DNA of 36,699 nt. Source: Chloroflexota bacterium. GTDB lineage: Bacteria > Chloroflexota > Anaerolineae > Anaerolineales > UBA4823. The position numbers and the translations under genes were made by a program. The stretch lies in NCBI GenBank assembly GCA_020346705.1, contig CP070785.1:2995493-3032191 (forward strand). The letters run 5' to 3'. The stretch's first letter is position 1. Each line of letters begins with the position of its first letter. The notes beneath the pieces were generated by a model. It ran no database searches and was not told the origin of the DNA. It worked only from the letters and a program-made list of their open reading frames with translations. Below, one piece after another: positions 34,201 to 36,699 of this stretch.

Positions 34201-34667
34201 AAGATAGTCGTTCCAGGGAGTGGGTTCATATAACTGAAATCCCCTCCCGGATTGAGAGCATGTTCCCAGAGAAGATCGATTAAATCAGTTCTGGGACTGT
34301 ATTTAATCAGCAGAGAAGAACCTGGTGGGGCAAATAACGTGGCTTGAAATCCACCACTGCCATCAGCGGCTGTGGTAATTACATTCCTGGTGCTCAGATT
34401 AACAATTGCTACGCCAACATCGGCGGGTACGGCTCCAGCAGCTCCGGTTACCACTGAATATCCATCTGTATTCGGTGAGCCAACACTGATTTTGTTCGCA
34501 TCAGGCGGTGCAGTTGGGGGAGCAGAAAATGATGCAGATTCAGACTCTGCCTCAAAGTTGGATCCTGCCTCTTTAACTCCTTGAGCGGAAGAAGAATCTC
34601 CAACACCGAGTGGAATGAACAAAACAGCAATCGCAGCAACGGAAATGAGAATTCTTCTTGGGATCAT
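31227..34667 (-). CDS. Large exported protein of unknown function, redox operon
   Basis: 1146 residues with a signal peptide (1-29, cleavage near SSAQG) and an excellent AAGGAGG ribosome site. It is beta-rich: an N-terminal Ig/carboxypeptidase-regulatory-like part (GAVPADVGVAIVNLSTRNV...DGSGGFQATLFAPPGSSLLI), several further sandwich-like segments, a more mixed central part (about 690-800, YYPYFSGDIHWGEE...DDMLPWF...HYPRSKNHFRWPPEDH), and a C-terminal Ig-like domain ending LGTYLPVVLSR. The aromatic/His/Asp-rich centre could bind metal or ligand, but I recognise no catalytic motif and no CxxCH. It lies 11 bp after the diheme cytochrome gene and overlaps the pentaheme gene by four bases, so all three products probably act together outside the cell. 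Confidence 0.8.
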   Translation of the reverse strand: MIPRRILISVAAIAVLFIPLGVGDSSSAQGVKEAGSNFEAESESASFSAPPTAPPDANKISVGSPNTDGYSVVTGAAGAVPADVGVAIVNLSTRNVITTAADGSGGFQATLFAPPGSSLLIKYSPRTDLIDLLWEHALNPGGDFSYMNPLPGTTIFVPGSNPGNPGIPFHSAGFFGPGEGPDWAGWWISGNAAGPGGNLQLQPGELVTVTGKFSVTSPGMNCSNSPTFTPQLHFHLTDLFGADGKSRLGGPWFSSFMFTPTGLPIEHEGPPERVPLISASVSGLSCISSNTAQGNFSTTFDIHPGMADGIYKFEAYIDDGGVTLASGTRLVVVWYHFDPFAALPPITIGSPNPPNIPWTLFGDYMSNGHRGVQANENKGEYQMVTRTIFPPHKVVLPRIEERTNKPIVYRLEPGSNWISSTDRRFPSPPVIPLKLPGGSIQAEVFKPDGSSNVIGPAQVLQSSVRTPSLPDGSILHEGTGNIGDIYHLYASLPGFSYSFDQYGSHKIILSGHVEDIYGNQYPINNSYDVTIARVLDLDPAQLPTTPYEQGDAFAPGLHVFPPVAADVEIRVTHMPLSNPNQSQESVITGTANKYGYFQPAPGTEFRFNSPGEFRVDITAEYAAEDGTHWAGYLTWGNVVEGNTSMIEAHGRRGLDYHGDTIDDMLPWFRNQDLPPEKIGIENYYPYFSGDIHWGEEMAPASRRGDSIHSIITLKDLTVPNETIYNLIRTHYPRSKNHFRWPPEDHTLAGLEKRLDIHEAPLFITTTSGRDPSTYQDEIDMWGYWYGSSERPDVHVREIISEDGMGTAYWRFNDTYGYQIGEPADGDQPGDIKWEFGGVVFRVPDQNINEYAIYSSLWVLLPPGCDVYGCTRVTAPFQGATGAGINGGPIISLLGKDIDMFFLPKSVRPGDILELGNTVAFSGHVGPPLDSRVEVTITSPTGVVRNRAWHANKIGWLYDPSFDFTADEPGRWTVDVFVEHDRPYVGNGVIPASHNTGTVLGTNGQYEFYVVEPSSVPLTIVTPFPGFIPIPANTIKPIVIRGIAPAGTTKVHYTIHDKGIVMGQGSLTPNANGLFSFSYDPEALHDKFSMLSLMAHEGRRKGLADEVSINLLAVGGQSRGNTITLIGEEIFIGSVPLGTYLPVVLSR

Positions 34668-34678
34668 AACCTGCCTCC

Positions 34679-36607
34679 TTAGTGCGGGAGAGTCAATAAA
34701 AAAGCGATCAAATCAGTGAGCTGCTGCTCTGTTAGATGGGAGGTAATCCCGTGCTTGTCATCAGGATTATTATTTGTCAATACATCCATAAGGGTTGCAG
34801 CACTACCATCGTGAAGGTATGGGGCGCTATCAAACAGATACCGCAATGTTGGCGTGTCAAATCTAGGACCGAACCACTCACCTGGACGATCTCCAGTCCC
34901 GACGTCATGTTGATTTAGATCGGTATAAAGGGGTGGCGGGTGGCAGGTTTGGCATTCTGTTACCGACGATGCAAATACCTCTTTCCCACGAAGTTCTGCT
35001 GGTGAAAGATCATGTTTACGTACCGGTACCTGGAGGCTATCAATGAATGCCGCTAATGCGTCGAGATCAGACGATCGGCCTTGGTTGGGGGTACCTAAGG
35101 TTGGGTGCATATCTCCTGGGATAAGCCCCGTTCCGAATTGCTCTAAGCGAACGCTGAACTCACTGTCCGCTGACTCATCCCACTCGGCTGACCAACGCAA
35201 GGGGTAGGTTTCGATCATACCCAGAAGACTGGTTGTATTGCGTTTGATAAGCGGCTGTTCACCGGGAGGCACCGGGCCCAGGAACTGGATAAGCCAGGTG
35301 CGACCATCCTGTTCGCCTTCCACATGGCAGGTGTTGCAGCTGATCCAGGCTGCCTGAGCCAGATCTGCCCTGGCGCTGCTGTGGAACAACTTTTTTCCTG
35401 TTAATAATAAAGGCGGGAGAGAAATTGCAGTGGTGGTTATTTCCTTTGTTATGGTGTAATTGTACGCATCAATTACACTCACAATCCCTGCTAGTGCATT
35501 GTAGACAAAAGCTGTGCTGCCATTCTGGCTGATAATGATCCCTCGAGGATTATCCCCTACTTTTATGTTTGCCGTCCGTGTGGGTATGTTCGGATTGCTG
35601 ATGTCAATGACGGAAATATCGTTGCTGGCAGCATTGACCACCCACAATTCAGTTTCGTTTTTAGTTAGAGCAACATCCCACGGTAATCCGACCGGTCTAT
35701 CTATTTCTGGCAAGGAAATATGTTCCGCAATCTGGTGGCTGTTTGTGTTGAGATTAATGACTGAAACTTTCGGGAAAACTGTGCTATCAAATTGGTTGTT
35801 CAAACCCAGTCCATTTCCCATCGTTTGTGTGAGATATGCGCGCGTGCCAGTTTCATTGGTGATCACGGTAGGAGCTGGAGCAACATTAGGCCAGGTGGGA
35901 ATAGAACGAATAGAACCGCGAACGAAATCGTCTACGGGACCATTTGTAACATTAGGAATTATTGGCTGGGATAAATCATTATCAGTGAAAGTTGAGCCTC
36001 TAAATACATCAGGTAGGAAGATGGTAAATGGTTGAACTTTCATCCTGGTGATTTCGCCGCTGATGAGATGGCTGACAAGTAAGTAAGATCCATCAGGTGT
36101 AAAGCTCAATCCATATGGGCGATCTCGTACCGGGTAAGAGAAGAGTGTTTTGTAGGTTTGCGTGGAGATAAATCTGACGGTATCCTGCCCCATTTCTGAG
36201 ATAGCTAGGAAGCGACCATTGGGTGATATTGCAGCTCCTACTGGGCGTTCCCCAACACTGATATCCGTTAGCTTAGACTGAGCTTGGAGATCAATTACTG
36301 ATATCGAATCAGAGCCATGGTTGGTTACAAATGCCAAGTTTTTATTGATAGCTAATGCTCGCGGATCATTGCCAACAGGTATTTCCGCTTGTACTAAGAG
36401 CGTCTCTGAATCAATAATCGTAATCGAGTCTGAATCTGGATTTACGACACAAAGAGTTTTACCATTGGAAGTAAGCGCAAGCATATGACTGGAGGTGGAT
36501 GCCTGTTTAATAACTGTTGAATTGGCTGAAATATTGGTGAAAAGGAAAATCCAGAGCCCGAAGGCCCCCAGCATTACAAGGTAGATAAAATTTACCAGAC
36601 CCCGCAT
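34679..36607 (-). CDS. Beta-propeller diheme cytochrome c (peroxidase/MauG-like C-terminal part)
   Basis: About 642 residues from the ATG at 36607; a GTG at 36616 would add three, and neither has a good ribosome site. An N-terminal membrane helix or signal (7-27) is followed by a YVTN-type seven-bladed propeller (about 40-385; repeats such as VGNDPRALAI, VGERPVGAAISPNGR, VGDNPRGIIIS). Then come two CxxCH haem sites, CNTCH near 424 and CQTCH near 552, with the DTPTLRYLFDSAPYLHDGS segment typical of cytochrome c peroxidase/MauG-like diheme proteins. The protein should act outside the membrane as an electron-transfer enzyme. It is the first gene of the three-gene redox operon. Confidence 0.85.
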   Translation of the reverse strand: MRGLVNFIYLVMLGAFGLWIFLFTNISANSTVIKQASTSSHMLALTSNGKTLCVVNPDSDSITIIDSETLLVQAEIPVGNDPRALAINKNLAFVTNHGSDSISVIDLQAQSKLTDISVGERPVGAAISPNGRFLAISEMGQDTVRFISTQTYKTLFSYPVRDRPYGLSFTPDGSYLLVSHLISGEITRMKVQPFTIFLPDVFRGSTFTDNDLSQPIIPNVTNGPVDDFVRGSIRSIPTWPNVAPAPTVITNETGTRAYLTQTMGNGLGLNNQFDSTVFPKVSVINLNTNSHQIAEHISLPEIDRPVGLPWDVALTKNETELWVVNAASNDISVIDISNPNIPTRTANIKVGDNPRGIIISQNGSTAFVYNALAGIVSVIDAYNYTITKEITTTAISLPPLLLTGKKLFHSSARADLAQAAWISCNTCHVEGEQDGRTWLIQFLGPVPPGEQPLIKRNTTSLLGMIETYPLRWSAEWDESADSEFSVRLEQFGTGLIPGDMHPTLGTPNQGRSSDLDALAAFIDSLQVPVRKHDLSPAELRGKEVFASSVTECQTCHPPPLYTDLNQHDVGTGDRPGEWFGPRFDTPTLRYLFDSAPYLHDGSAATLMDVLTNNNPDDKHGITSHLTEQQLTDLIAFLLTLPH

Positions 36608-36649
36608 CTTGTCCACAGCAATGCTTTGAACGGAAGATTGCCTATTAAT

Positions 36650-36655
36650 ATTATA
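36650..36655 (-). promoter_or_regulatory. Candidate -10 element of the redox operon
   Basis: Perfect TATAAT on the minus strand within an AT-rich stretch, about 43 bases before the ATG at 36607. No convincing -35 hexamer. Confidence 0.35.
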
Positions 36656-36699
36656 TATTCATAAACTTGATTACGAACAGGAAATCTTGGTTTATTTTT

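Overview
The window most resembles an uncultured Chloroflexota bacterium, probably class Anaerolineae. I infer this from gene content, not from a marker-gene tree: very large TPR proteins, a caspase-like peptidase, a LytR/CpsA/Psr-like membrane protein beside ftsZ, an F420-type LLM oxidoreductase, and secreted proteins ending in a short 'YLP...R' tail of a kind I associate with this phylum. Base composition is moderate and coding density is high. I see no tRNA, rRNA, CRISPR array, transposase or phage gene.

Layout. (1) 1-386 (-): N-terminal part of a lipoprotein cut by the window edge. (2) 545-2292 (+): a c-di-GMP-I (GEMM) riboswitch leader followed by a repeat-containing surface lipoprotein. 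(3) 2396-19547 (-): eleven colinear genes with gaps of at most 58 bp. They encode sigma-54 (RpoN, with an inserted Cys4 knuckle), an NtrB-like histidine kinase, an NtrC-like activator lacking its DNA-binding domain, a TIM-barrel-like protein, FtsZ, a small protein, two small membrane proteins, an LCP-like membrane protein, an 1836-residue TPR protein and a TPR/caspase-like peptidase. A bidirectional terminator at 2316-2356 closes the block. (4) 19760-20179 (-): a small lipoprotein gene. (5) 20405-24399 (-): hemolysin III-like protein, sulfatase-like membrane enzyme, small membrane protein and large methyltransferase. (6) 24611-29192: metabolic genes on both strands, namely a VOC protein, oligoendopeptidase F, an LLM oxidoreductase, a selenoprotein of the glycine/proline-reductase B family read through an in-frame UGA, and a small membrane protein. 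(7) 29268-29387: a palindromic REP-like element. (8) 29626-36607 (-): a three-gene operon of secreted redox proteins (beta-propeller diheme cytochrome, 1142-residue exported protein, pentaheme cytochrome).

How they may work together. Three close matches to the sigma-54 -24/-12 promoter (GG-N10-GC, with CTTGCAC at the -12 element) lie upstream of rpoN, of the TIM-barrel gene that heads the ftsZ/TPR/peptidase genes, and of the neighbouring lipoprotein gene. The block can therefore be read as a self-contained regulon: kinase senses a signal, the response regulator activates sigma-54 from solution, and sigma-54 transcribes its own operon plus a division/envelope/protease cluster. The peptidase and the small protein next to FtsZ share a C-terminal module, which suggests they bind the same partner. 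This caspase-like/TPR/FtsZ cluster is the best candidate here for an undescribed system. Its biological role is inference.
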